From NCBI RefSeq assembly GCF_963678635.1, contig NC_087062.1:91055845-91119844 (forward strand): a stretch of 64,000 bases of DNA. The letters run 5' to 3'. A model generated the notes under the pieces. The model saw only the letters and a list, made by a program, of their open reading frames with translations. It made no database searches and was not told the origin of the DNA. A program made the position numbers and the translations under genes. Below, piece by piece: positions 52,451-62,684 of the stretch (the stretch's first letter is position 1; each line of letters starts with the position of its first letter). The stretch comes from Symsagittifera roscoffensis (Eukaryota > Xenacoelomorpha > Acoela > Convolutidae).

Positions 52451-54369
52451 TGACGAGACCAGATCTAGGGTGCTTATAGATTTTTTAGTAATCATAAAAT
52501 GAGTGGCTCTGTCTTCGCCTACGATTTTGGGCTCTGTCTTCGATTTTGGGTGAGCTTGCATGACCTAAAGTCTTTGGATTTCGCAGCAATTGTTTGATGC
52601 ACGATTTGTAAATACCTTGTAGAAAGGATTTTTTTCTGTTTTTTTTAATTAATGATCAGAAGATTGGCAGTGCATTTCTGGATATCATGGCATCCCAAGT
52701 GTCGTTTTCTGTCCAAAATAATTGCCCCGAAGAGTCCTTCAGTCTTTATCTGGCACAATTGAATGTACAATGAGGCATTAATGTCCATTATTAAAAGGTT
52801 TCCTAGATTTACTTTTACCTATTTATACAAATTTCGGCCAAAGGTAAAGGGTGATGATAAGAGGGCTATCCTGGTGACAGAAGGACCGAATGGGCGAACA
52901 TATTCAACCAATCGGCGTCAGTTTAAATGTCAAAAACGGACACCTTTTTGGCGCTTATTTCTTTCGAGTTTTTGAGTAGCAAGCTCTGATTGGCGAACAT
53001 AATTGTCGGGCGTTCGTTCGTGAGGGATTTTCTTGTGCCTGTTTATGGCCGAAGATGTTGAGCTGAAGGGAAGGAGTTATACTAAGTGAGCAGGTATGGG
53101 AGATCATCTCTTCTGGGGTTTCGCTGTGTTATCGTGACGGGCTCTCCTCTTTTCAGATTTGATTGAATTCCAAATGCCTGCTTGAATAGCTGTCATTCAA
53201 TTTGGAACACTGATAACCGGTTACCTAATCAGCTGTTCAATGCCGTGTAAAAACCTCCTCACTTATCGCTATTCCCCACTCTCTGTGCTGTAACTACCCT
53301 CTTATGTAATGAGTTTAGCCCAATATTTGGGTTATTTTGGGTGCTCATTTTGCCTCTCGACTCTAACAAGAACATCTGAGAGATCGCAGTCTCTGTGTTA
53401 ATAGGTGCATGATAATTGGGTAACAAAATTTGCATAAGTTGATTCAATAATCTCTATCTCTCCTTAATTTCCCCATATGGGAAGTTGAATTGGTGATTTT
53501 AAATTGCGACAATATTGTGATAAGCTAATTACATTAAAGACACCCAATAGCAATAAACAAAGTCTCCTGTTTTCACCCAATTGTGTCTCTTGTTCGCATC
53601 TATTTTGGAAGTCAAAATTCAAATTGCAAGCCTCTTTTCTGTTGATTTGATTGCATAACATCAATGAACAATCCTGCATTCTTGATTTTGAGAATTCCAA
53701 CCCATTGTACGTAATCGCATTTAAAATCACTTTTTAGACGTTCAGATCAAAATTAACTATTTCAATGTGTTTTTTAGCAGAGTGCTGAAAGTTCAAATGG
53801 TTTGTCGCAATATTATATTTGAATTCAAGATTTCAAGTTCTAGTGCAAGCTCAATAGGGTTACTCGTTTGAGCTTTGGAATTAAGGAGACTGTGATATGT
53901 CTGAGTTCAAAGATCCTGCTCTAGTTTTGAAAAATTGTTCAACGTCGATGATCCTGAATGATGCCTATTTAAACTTTTTCTATTTTATTTACCACTTCAA
54001 AGGTATATAAGTATCGAGGGGGGTTTTTGACCTAATTTCAATCAAGCACCTCGTCGAAAAAAGTCTCGTGGTGGATAGCTCGTGGTATTTGAAGTTTTCA
54101 GTCGTGATTCTGATTTTGAAAACATGTTTGTTTTATCTTGCTTCTAAATTTACCAACATCAGTTTTGTATTATGACTGTAGTGAATACTCTTACATAGGT
54201 CTTGGTGATTTTTTTCAGGAAAAAGTCTAAAGTTTGTTCAGGCTCAAATTTGATTTTTTTGCGGTTGGAATTTCGATTTTTTTTTCAAGTTCACATCATT
54301 TCCTTTGTTGAAATTTGGGAAAACTACACTATCCACTAGCAAAAGTGTAAATGTCGCGAGAAATGTAAT
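52451..54369. other. Non-coding tract with candidate enhancer island
   Basis: No gene recognised. The part 53250-53600 looks less repetitive and is treated separately. The flanks are AT-rich with repeat-family pieces (CTTACATAGGTC at 54190). Confidence 0.4.
53250..53600. promoter_or_regulatory. Candidate SOX/POU-type regulatory island
   Basis: TAACAAAATTTGCATAA at 53421-53437 joins a SOX-like AACAAAA to a perfect POU octamer ATTTGCAT. Also present are GACAATATTGTGA, AATAAACAAAGTC, CTAATTACATTAA and CCCAATTGTGTC. It lies about 15 kb upstream of the SoxB2 gene. Site grammar suggests an enhancer; this is inference from motifs only. Confidence 0.3.
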
Positions 54370-55167
54370 CGACTTCTCGTTTCGAAAGTGGATTTTAATT
54401 TTAAGTTTTCCCTGCGGAATAAAAAATTTACTTATAACTCCAGTTATCTCAAATTGGGTTAGTTTTTTCAAACAGAGTGCAATCATAAATGGTTCTTTAT
54501 TTTGTACATGTTTTTAAGTCCCTTTATTTTTTCTTTGAAATTTAAAAGTTGAATTTTTTTTCATAAAGCAAGTCAGTGTTTTTATTTTTTCTTGCGTCAC
54601 TTGCAAAGCAAAATATATATTTTCGTAATATTATATTTTAGTTCATACATAAATAGTTATTCAGTTTTTGCTCAGTTTCGCATTTTTGCTGCAAGTCGCA
54701 TCAACAAACTTTTTATGTAGCTTTTCATCGCCTCTACAAGTTTTTTGTTTAGCTAAACGAGCGTCTACCTTAATTTTGTCGGCTTAGTTGCCGCTTCGTT
54801 ATTTTTCATATGCTAAATTTTTGCTTTCAACTGTCTTTGGTATGATCTCCTGAAGTGACCGCTGTGTATACACTTGCAATACTAGACTTTGCGGTACTAG
54901 ACTTTTTCCCATAAGTAAAGTTGTTCACAGGGACTCATCTTCATGGCTAAACTGACCACCTCTTCAAAAATTGCTTTTTATCTTGGTTCTAGATTACGAA
55001 CTCCGAGTTTGTAATTTTTTTATTTTCGTTTTTCCTATTTAAAGGTATTCTCGCGTAAATAAGTTTCGGCTTATGTTATATCGCTTATTTGACTCATACG
55101 TCGTTTGCAGGGTAGACATTTTTTTTCATGATAATATATTTTTATTCTAAAATAGATACTAATTGAA
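54370..55167. other. Repeat-derived non-coding DNA left of the LINE
   Basis: 54370-54600 is a decayed family 2 copy (CTCAAATTGGGTTAG, GCAATCATAAA, TTTCTTTGAAATTT). 54770-54940 holds family 1 blocks (GTCGGCTTAGTTGCCGC, ACTAGACTTTTTCCC, GTTGTTCACAGG). No gene. Confidence 0.5.
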
Positions 55168-55340
55168 AGAAAGAAAAGAAAGAATTTATTTCTCTAGTCA
55201 GCATTAAATACAACATTGAATATATTTATAATTTAAGTTAAATGATGCGACTTAGAGAGGATAGACAACGGGACCTAAAGGTCCTCCAGGGTCTACCCTT
55301 AAGTTGTTCAAACATAAAGATTTAACACTAATATTTAATG

Positions 55341-55371
55341 AAAAAAAAAAAAAAAAAAAAAACGAAATTTG

Positions 55372-55401
<30 letters not shown>
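55341..55401. repeat. Two plus-strand A runs in the LINE 3' UTR
   Basis: A22 (55341-55362) and A30 (55372-55401) separated by nine bases. In the LINE's sense strand they are T runs, so they are not its poly(A) tail. A T/C-rich stretch at 55530-55572 is A/G-rich in sense. They may be slippage products or marks of template switching. Confidence 0.85.
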
Positions 55402-55405
<4 letters not shown>

Positions 55406-55738
55406 TGAAGTAGGTTTACTTCCGTAAGTTAAGATTTTTTGTTGGCGTTACTGAAAGAGCCCATCAACTTTAACTTAAGACAACCAGGTTCACGGTCGCA
55501 GGTGAGTTTTAAAATAATTTTTAAGAAAAATAATTTTTTTCTTTTTTTTTTTTTTTCTTTTTTTTTTTTACTAAGTGTTTAATATTTTTCGAAAAATCGT
55601 AAAAATGGCCATATCTCCTAAACTACAAGGATTTAGAGCTTCATATTTTAGCACGAGAATCGGAAGCTAGAGCAGTTGCCTGGTAGCATTTAACCAACGA
55701 TAATCATTTTAAAGAAAAAAGGAAAAAGGGAAAAAGTA

Positions 55739-58699
55739 CTACAAATCGTAGATAAGTTTTGTTAGTTCGTCGTTTTGCAACAAAAATGTATTTTTGAAAT
55801 TATGGTAAAACACTTTTACTTTTGTCTCAGAAAAACTTTCAATATTTTCAGGAATTATATTTTGCAGTCTCAATAAGTTAAAAAGCTTGCAAGCACGATA
55901 TCGGATAGAAAAACGTTCAAATCTTTTCTTGCAAAGAGGTTCTAATAGTAAATTGTATTTTGAGTTTCTTGTTTGTCTCTGCCCATTATTAAAAACAAAC
56001 AAATTGTTAAGGAAACTCTCTGAATGAAAGGAATTAATTGAGCGCAGAACAAATTTGAGCAATTCGTATACATGCAATTCGAAAACCGATAGAAAATTGT
56101 ATTTAAGAAAAATGTCATTACAGGAGTACTTTTTCTTTCGAAAGAACATAAATTTAATTATTCTCTTTTGTAAAAGAAATAAACACTCCAGTGAACTTCG
56201 ACTGCAGCAACCGTAAATCAGAATTCCGTATTGTATTATAGGAACAACATTACTTCTGTAGTATTCTAGTAATTGTGAAAGCGGCACGTAATGCCTCAGT
56301 TTTGATATAATACCACATTGTTTACCGAGTCTCATTTTAACATTATTAATATGAGTTTGATAAGATAACTTACAATCTATATAAATTCCTAGATATTTGC
56401 ATACGGGTTTTAGTATAATGTTAGAAGAATTAAGCTTGAAGCGATAATTGGAAGCACTTTTTATATTCATTTGATTTGTTTTATCACTATTAACTATTAA
56501 CTTGTTGGCGAGAAGCCAACGATCCAGCTTGCCAATATCTTCTCTAATTTGAGTTATTTGGCAACCAATTGCCGTCAGGTTGGTGTCATCTGCAAACAGT
56601 GTTACTTCAACTGATTTGCATGCTGATGGAAGGTCATTTACGTAAATTAGGAAAAGCAAAGGTCCCAGTATCGAGCCTTGAGGAACACCGCATGTTATTT
56701 TCTTCCAATCAGAGAATTGTCCATTTACTAAAACTCGTTGAGTCCGTTCAAATAAGTAGGTCTGAAACCACCGGTTACAATTTCCTCTTATACCATAAGA
56801 TTCCAGTTTATTTAGTAGTATTTGATGATCGAGAGTATCAAAGGCTTTCCTAAGATCCAAGAAAAAACTATAAATTTCATTTGTATGACTTCTCATTCTT
56901 AGATTTTCTGTCAATTCAGCTACTGCATCTATTGTACTATGTTTGGTTCTAAAGCCGAATTGTTTGTTGTATAAAAGGGATAAATTTTCAAAGTAAGAAT
57001 ATAATCTGTTGTGCATTGCGCGTTCATAGATTTTGCTCCAAACTATTAGTAAAGAAATTGGCCGATAGTTGTTTTCATCTCGCCGCGATTTTTCTTTGTG
57101 GATTGGAACAATTTTGGCTTTACGAAGTTCGGAAGGGAAAACACCTTTAGAAAAAGACGCATTAATAAGTATTGTTAATAAAGGAGCAACAGCATTTTTA
57201 GAAGATTTGACAATTAAGTTACTGACGTAATCATCCCCAGATGTCGATTTATCGTCCAATTGAGAGATGATTTGGTGTATTTCTGGTTCTGTTACCTTAA
57301 AAAGAAACATGGAGTGATTTAATTTGGGTAAGCATGGTGGATCTATTTTAGGCAACTCTTTTTTCAAATTCTCTCCAATGTTAGTGAAGAAATCATTGAA
57401 TTTGTCAGCAATATCTTTATTAGATGGATTTTCTTGGACTTGAAGGCATGAATCTAGAACAGGAATATTTGATTGGGCTAAGTTCTTACAATTTAATTCA
57501 TTGAGTAACTTATATGTTTGTCTTGAGTCTCCAATGCAATGTCTAAATTTATTCATGTAATGTGTTCTTTTCTTGCATTTAACGGCGTTTTCAAACTTTT
57601 GTCTTTGTTTTTTAAAATTCACTAGGGTTTCTGGATTTTCAGGATTATTTTTCCATCTTCGATGGGCTGCATTGCGCTTATTTCGCAGATTTTTAAGATC
57701 ATTGTTGAACCATGGTGGCTGAGTTTTGCTTCTTGGTGAAATTGCCTTTAGCGGAGCGAATTTGTCTAGGACATTTTCAAAGATACATTTGAATAAATTA
57801 AAAGACTCACTGGGATCTTCGGTACCCATGAGAATTTCTTCCTGTTCACTTAACACACGCTGTAATTCATTTTCAAATTCTCTACATTTTGAAGCCTTCC
57901 TCAGAAAAGATGTATCACGGAATGTTATCGATATATCTTTTTTACATTGCTTTATTGACCAATCTAAGAGGATTGGATAGTGGTCTGATATAGTTTCTTG
58001 TTCTAACACCGTGGAATTGGGATTTGCAATATTTTGATAGATGAAGTGATCTAAACAAGTTGATGTTGTTAATGATACACGAGTAGGTTCTGATGCAAAA
58101 TACTCAAACCCATTCGAGTTTATAGCGTTCAGGTAATTAATGGTGAGTTGATTTTCTTGCAGTGTATTTATATTGAAATCGCCACATACAATGAAAGGGT
58201 CAGAATGTGTGCTATTATCTTCAAGAAACTGTTCAAGTTTGTCAGTAAAGAGTAACTTGTTTATTCTTGGTGGATTGTAGATGACGGCTATTTTTAATTT
58301 GTAATTGTTTTTTTCGACCTCCGCGAATAAAGCCTCTTCAAATGTGACATCTCGTTGTTTCAGTAAATTACAGTTTTTATGTACCTGAACCATCACTCCT
58401 CCTCCTCTCATGCCATTTCGATTTTGCATAAGGCATTGGTTATAACCATTTATCAGGTAAATTTTACCTTCATCTGTTTCATTTAGCCATGTTTCGCTTA
58501 AACAAATTATATCAGGTGGAGACTCAAGACTTAAAATAAGTGCTTCCAATTTTTCATAGTGTGGTTTTAAAGACATGATATTTAGGTGTAGCACAGAAAA
58601 ATTAAAGAAATCCGCTTTATGACCAGATTGATTATTATAACAGGTAATTTGGGATAATTCATTATTAAGCACAATTGAGGGATTCACATTATCAGTCAC
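55739..58699 (-). CDS. LINE ORF2: apurinic-type endonuclease plus reverse transcriptase
   Basis: 986 codons without a stop. The N-terminal ~230 residues are an endonuclease/exonuclease/phosphatase domain: LNIMSLKPHYEKLE, CLSETWLN (catalytic Glu), CGDFNINT, and SDHYPILLDW (Asp-His pair). The reverse transcriptase follows (~500-780) with KIVPIHKEKS, DLRKAFDTLDH, GVPQGSILGPLLFLIYVNDL and LFADDTN (catalytic FADD). A Cys-poor C-terminal region completes it. The endonuclease nicks target DNA and the RT copies the element RNA there. The frame begins at a GTG beside the ORF1 stop, with no ATG until residue ~42 (inside the endonuclease), so translation probably follows ORF1 by overlap or frameshift. 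Clade within CR1/Jockey is not resolved. Confidence 0.9.
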   Translation of the reverse strand: MTDNVNPSIVLNNELSQITCYNNQSGHKADFFNFSVLHLNIMSLKPHYEKLEALILSLESPPDIICLSETWLNETDEGKIYLINGYNQCLMQNRNGMRGGGVMVQVHKNCNLLKQRDVTFEEALFAEVEKNNYKLKIAVIYNPPRINKLLFTDKLEQFLEDNSTHSDPFIVCGDFNINTLQENQLTINYLNAINSNGFEYFASEPTRVSLTTSTCLDHFIYQNIANPNSTVLEQETISDHYPILLDWSIKQCKKDISITFRDTSFLRKASKCREFENELQRVLSEQEEILMGTEDPSESFNLFKCIFENVLDKFAPLKAISPRSKTQPPWFNNDLKNLRNKRNAAHRRWKNNPENPETLVNFKKQRQKFENAVKCKKRTHYMNKFRHCIGDSRQTYKLLNELNCKNLAQSNIPVLDSCLQVQENPSNKDIADKFNDFFTNIGENLKKELPKIDPPCLPKLNHSMFLFKVTEPEIHQIISQLDDKSTSGDDYVSNLIVKSSKNAVAPLLTILINASFSKGVFPSELRKAKIVPIHKEKSRRDENNYRPISLLIVWSKIYERAMHNRLYSYFENLSLLYNKQFGFRTKHSTIDAVAELTENLRMRSHTNEIYSFFLDLRKAFDTLDHQILLNKLESYGIRGNCNRWFQTYLFERTQRVLVNGQFSDWKKITCGVPQGSILGPLLFLIYVNDLPSACKSVEVTLFADDTNLTAIGCQITQIREDIGKLDRWLLANKLIVNSDKTNQMNIKSASNYRFKLNSSNIILKPVCKYLGIYIDCKLSYQTHINNVKMRLGKQCGIISKLRHYVPLSQLLEYYRSNVVPIIQYGILIYGCCSRSSLECLFLLQKRIIKFMFFRKKKYSCNDIFLKYNFLSVFELHVYELLKFVLRSINSFHSESFLNNLFVFNNGQRQTRNSKYNLLLEPLCKKRFERFSIRYRACKLFNLLRLQNIIPENIESFSETKVKVFYHNFKNTFLLQNDELTKLIYDL

Positions 58700-59575
58700 G
58701 AAAACAATTCATGGTGTCATTGTAACTGTAACCAAGATCTGATGCAGCATGGAAAATATTTTGATATCTATACACTTGATCATTATTTTGGAGAGTGTAT
58801 AAAATCATGCCCTCTCTGGTCCATGTTGATGCGATGCGCTTGTCAGTTTTCATAAGCTTCAGAAACTTCACTCGTGCTCTGGTGATGTCTTCAAATACTT
58901 TAACATTTTCAGTGGTGGGCTTGTCTCGCAAGGTTTTTCTTTTTTCCTCATAATTTCCACTTTGGCTATGCGCCTGGAGAACTTCACAATGATAGGGCGG
59001 GCTGCTACATTTTTGGCTGGTAATCGATGAGCAATTGAAATATCGCCTTCCTCTACCTTTGCATTAATCTCCTTAGAGATGGATATAATCTTCTTGATTG
59101 TCTCTTCAGGCTGCTCTCTACTAGTTTCGTTTATTCCCAGTACTCGAATATTGTCACGTCTGTTGTATGTTTCCTGCTGTTCAGTCTCGCACAGGGTCCT
59201 TAAGGTACTTCTGAGTTCGCTGTTTTTCATTTCGTCGTTAAGCTCTTCGCAAATTTCTTTCTTAAGGTTTGCGCATTCGGCTCTTATTGCATTTCCTATG
59301 ACTGTCTGCAATTCGTTCTTCAAATCAAGTTTTAGTTTTTCCAGAATTTTTGGGAGTGCTGTGTTGATGGCATTTTCGACAGCTTCTTCTATGTCAATAC
59401 TCTGCTTCTTACTTTCTTGCTCGTTTAATGGACTCATAACTTCATTTGGTCTCTTCGGGTTTGATAATGATTTTGGTATCGGAGTCTGATCTTGGTATCT
59501 CAGGTTCGGTAGATTTGCTTCCTCGGATACCTCAAGCTGTTCATCATTTCCAATTGGTTGATTTGCGTTAGACAT
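58692..59575 (-). pseudogene. LINE ORF1, RNA-binding coiled-coil protein with a frame break
   Basis: From the ATG at 59575 a 235-codon frame encodes an acidic start, a coiled coil (~residues 60-130, with LKNELQTVIGNAI and LKKEICEELNDEM) and the start of an RRM-like fold (YNRRDNIRVLGI). The homologous C-terminal part continues in another frame to 58692 (VKVFEDITRARVKFLKLMK, STWTREGMILYTL). The two frames meet at the A6 run (58940-58945 on the minus strand), consistent with a one-base deletion there or a sequencing error. The product resembles L1-type ORF1 (transposase 22 family) RNA chaperones. Whether the element is active depends on this base. Confidence 0.75.
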
Positions 59576-59619
59576 CTCTGTCTCTGAAACTATTTAATAA
59601 GTTTATCACAACAATTAGG

Positions 59620-61499
59620 CTAATTGAACTTTTTTAAAGCTGAAGTTTTGATGACATCATTTTTTGCGGCTCAACAAGCGTCTCTCAGAATATTGCCCGC
59701 TTAGTTGTCCCTTCGTAACTTTTTTTTGTGATTTTTTTACGCTGTTACTTGTTTTTTTTTGACATGTTTGCCTCGAAATGGATTTCATTCGAGGCAATTC
59801 GTGATATGAAATCTATTTTTTTTCTTCGAATTTCGCCTCCTTGATTAGCTTGATCATTCTTCAAACTCTTTCCACTTGCTTCGTTTCTTCGGCATTAAAA
59901 CTTGACATTTATCTCTGCTTTTGTCTTTCTCATCTCACTTGTCCCGAGACCGTAAAAGGAGAGCTAATTAATTCTTTTTAATGTCGAAACCTCTGAACTA
60001 TATCTTCTAGTGATGCGATGTCACTGTCCACTTGTATGAATGAATTGTATTTGTAGTAGTTGTTTTGTAGTACTTGTGCCGACTAATACCATTTGAGTAG
60101 TCCATAAAGGTGTTTGACACGCTTGAGTACTTGCGATTATTGCACTCCCTTTGGCTATTGTCTTTGGCTATGTTGTATTCATATAAGCGTGCTTGGAGTC
60201 ATTGGTTCCGCTACAGATGTCGTTGAAATATTTAGAGTTGATGTTGGGACAACTTGGGTGATTTGAATAGACTTGACTTCGTTCGCAGTTGCTATGCTAT
60301 TTGTTCACGTGATAACAAAGCGAGGCGACTCGAAATAGACACAAAAGGACCCCCTTTGGTTTATTAATGAGACGGGAACAATGGGAAACAGTTACAATTT
60401 GTTACTTGTAGTTGTAGTGGGAAACAAAAGCAGTGTTTGACTGCTCGACTAAAGCCAAGTGGAGAATATTGATGGATGATGATTTTTTATTCGGAACTAA
60501 GAGTAGAGAACAATGCTTCAGCTCGACTTTTGTGCTCTCCCATGTATGTCTTTGTGCGTTGCCGGCCGTAATTGAGAATTAATAATTGAATCTCTTCCTC
60601 CCCTTAAATTATTCGCTCCCTTGTCAACAAAAAATAGCCCGATGTTGTCTTATCTTTTCCGAAAAGCAACTGTATAATATAGAATTAATTAATTATTCAT
60701 AACTGTTTTGATAAAAGAAACAATCGATCATTGTTCCTGTAAATGCGCAAGCTGCCTAAGATTTGTGATTTGTTACAGGACATTTCAAGAAGTTATTTAA
60801 GGTACCTTTTTGATGGTAATATCTAATGATAATGACTGAGACAATAACTTAAGCACGTAAAAGGCTTTCTTAATTCCTGTTTATAAGGGCCTAGTAAATT
60901 AGACAAAAAGCAAATTAGACGCGACTAAAAAATTGAATTTAGACGTCGATGCAAAACTACAAATGAGACGTAATTGTATTGTTAACGTGTGTGAAATTTG
61001 TTTACTGACTGCAATTAACTTTCGTTGACTACAATTAGAATATCTATGTCGCAGTTGTATAATTTATGCATTTCAAAATTATTTTATAATATTTGGGTTA
61101 ACGTTTAATAAATCGTTTAGATTGAATATTTCGATTAGCAAATGGATTATATCTTCTTATATTTGTGAAAGTTTGTTTCAAGCAATAAGTTTTGTTAGCC
61201 CTTTGCTTTTCGTTCAAAATGCTAGTTTTGCAAAAAAAAAATTTTTGACAGCACTTCATAGGAAGTATCACATTTTCAGTTTGCATGATTCTGAAGCTAA
61301 ACCTGGCAAAGACCGCGTTTTACCCCACATTCATGCGTCCTTAGAAAATCAAAAATAATTTTTAAAATCAAAGTTAAAATTTTTACTCTTGCAATTAGCA
61401 AGCGCTATTAAAACTTAACCTAGTAACAGTCCATGTAAACGACTTGTTTTACGGAATCATTGAATCATTTAAATGTTTACTTAATTATAAAATCGTATT
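59620..61499. other. Non-coding tract with candidate enhancer island
   Basis: 59660-59800 holds a family 1 piece. The remainder has no gene; frames at 61098-61358 have no recognisable similarity. A run of ATTAGAC/TTAGACG words lies at 60895-60975. The island 60300-60730 is listed separately. Confidence 0.4.
60300..60730. promoter_or_regulatory. Candidate SOX/homeodomain regulatory island
   Basis: Contains GGAACAATGGG (60375-60385, a perfect SOX site AACAATGG), GAGAACAATGC, GAAACAAAAGC, GTCTTTGTGC, TTATTAATGAG and AATTAATTAATTATTCAT. Complexity is higher than in the surrounding repeats and no coding frame is seen. Motif-based inference only. Confidence 0.3.
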
Positions 61500-61660
61500 C
61501 TACGTTTTCGGCATACTTGGCCTTCTGGCAACGACTGTCTGGGACCACAAAGATCTTGAGTTCGAATCCGGCCAGGGCCTGTTTCTTTTTGCAAGCAAAA
61601 AAACTTCTGTTCGAAATAATGTCGGCATATCGTTTGTCTGCTTTTTTTTGGCATAGTTGC
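61500..61660 (+). repeat. tRNA-like B-box repeat, second short family
   Basis: TACTTGGCCTTCTGGCAACG (A-box-like) is followed ~40 bases later by GAGTTCGAATCCGGCCAGGG, an intact B box (GTTCGAATCC). The B-box part recurs at 49498, inside a family 1 unit. Stems do not form a full tRNA. Four overlapping short frames here are spurious. Confidence 0.45.
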
Positions 61661-62490
61661 CACAACGCGGGTTTTCTTGATTTAAGATATTTTCTTTATA
61701 ATTAAAAGCCATTTTGATTAATTCCTGTAATTTTTAAGTTACTAACCCTTTCCGTTATTTTTGTCTTTTTTTATGGGTTAAAATACTTGGCTTACATAGT
61801 CACCTAACATTGCGTTGTTTGGAATAAAACTAAATGTCAATTTATATGGCTTAGATGCAAGAGTGTTTTTCAATGATTCTGGGTGTTTCGGGAGGGATGC
61901 GTTGTATAAATTTTGAGTTTTCTAGTTAGATAGCTCTACATTCTTTATGGCTAGTTTCGGCTTAACCATGGTCGACCCAATTTTGTCGCCTTAGTTGCCT
62001 CTCGGTCATTGATTTTTACACTAGCGTCAGCTTAGTGTATTATTAAGAATCTTCTTTTTATTTTTAACTCTAGTCGCAAATATTGGTGCCACTTTTGGGG
62101 CACATTAACAGTTTTTTGATGGCATGTGCTGACATTCGATTAGTAATAAATATACACAGTTGATGCATATTTAATTCATCAAATGAACCGAAAAAAGCTG
62201 TCTGTTTTAAACAATATAACAATAATAAAAACTCGATTTGGGAAATTTTCGACTCATTTTATCTAGAATTTTTCTTGAAATGCATATTTTATACATACTG
62301 TGTTTTTATGTTTGCGATTTGTTACATGTAAAGTTAGTGCGGATGCCTAAAGTTTGTTATATTCCAAATTTTTACGTGCAAAATTGTGTGTATTTGGTGC
62401 CAGTTTTGCTGAATCGCTATGGCAGTTTCTTAGCATAGTTTCTTAGCATATGTAGCTGCCTTATTCGTGACTAGTGTTTGTCTGTGGTTA
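61661..62490. other. Repeat-derived non-coding DNA
   Basis: Family 1 pieces at 61980-62000 (CGCCTTAGTTGCCTC). Otherwise AT-rich with no gene; the frame 62238-62438 has no recognisable similarity. Confidence 0.4.
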
Positions 62491-62684
62491 AGCGTGGGTG
62501 GCTGAGTGGTTAGTGCGCGAGACTCAAAATCTCTTGATTGCAATAAGTCGCAGATCGAATCCTAGACCTAGCCGAATTTTTGCTGATTCGAGGCTTATTT
62601 CTATTCTTATTGTACTTTCTAGAGCTGCTTTTTGTCGTTTTCTGGCTAGTGTTTGCGAAGCGTAGCTTCATCTCTGTGTCAAAG
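62491..62684 (+). repeat. tRNA-Leu-like SINE, copy 2
   Basis: The head GGTGGCTGAGTGGTTAGTGC is a good tRNA-Leu A-box region. CGAGA-CTCAAAA-TCTCT fits an anticodon arm with CAA in the anticodon position. CAGATCGAATCC resembles a B box. The tail GATTCGAGGCTTATTTCTA and GCTAGTGTTTGCGAAGCG matches copy 1 at 40781-40980. The acceptor stem does not pair, so it is a SINE rather than a tRNA gene. Confidence 0.75.

Larger units (their letters stand above)
55168..59619 (-). mobile_element. Near-full-length LINE of the CR1/Jockey group
   Basis: About 4.45 kb in minus orientation: short 5' UTR, ORF1 (59575-58692, one break), ORF2 (58699-55739, open), then a 3' UTR of ~570 bp. The 3' end carries a hairpin GGACCTTTAGGTCC (55271-55284) and finishes in TTTC-type simple repeats near 55168-55190. 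CTAATTGAA occurs on both flanks (55159-55167 and 59620-59628) and may be the target-site duplication. The open ORF2 indicates a fairly recent insertion. Confidence 0.85.

Noticed and set aside
55341-55401. Poly(A) tails of processed pseudogenes
   Set aside because: They lie inside the LINE 3' UTR on the opposite strand and no retrocopy precedes them.
61477-61712. Four overlapping short frames around the B-box repeat
   Set aside because: Frames on both strands over a repeat, with no consistent protein similarity.
62491-62565. Intact tRNA-Leu gene
   Set aside because: A and B boxes are present but acceptor and T stems do not pair, and a second copy shares a non-tRNA tail.
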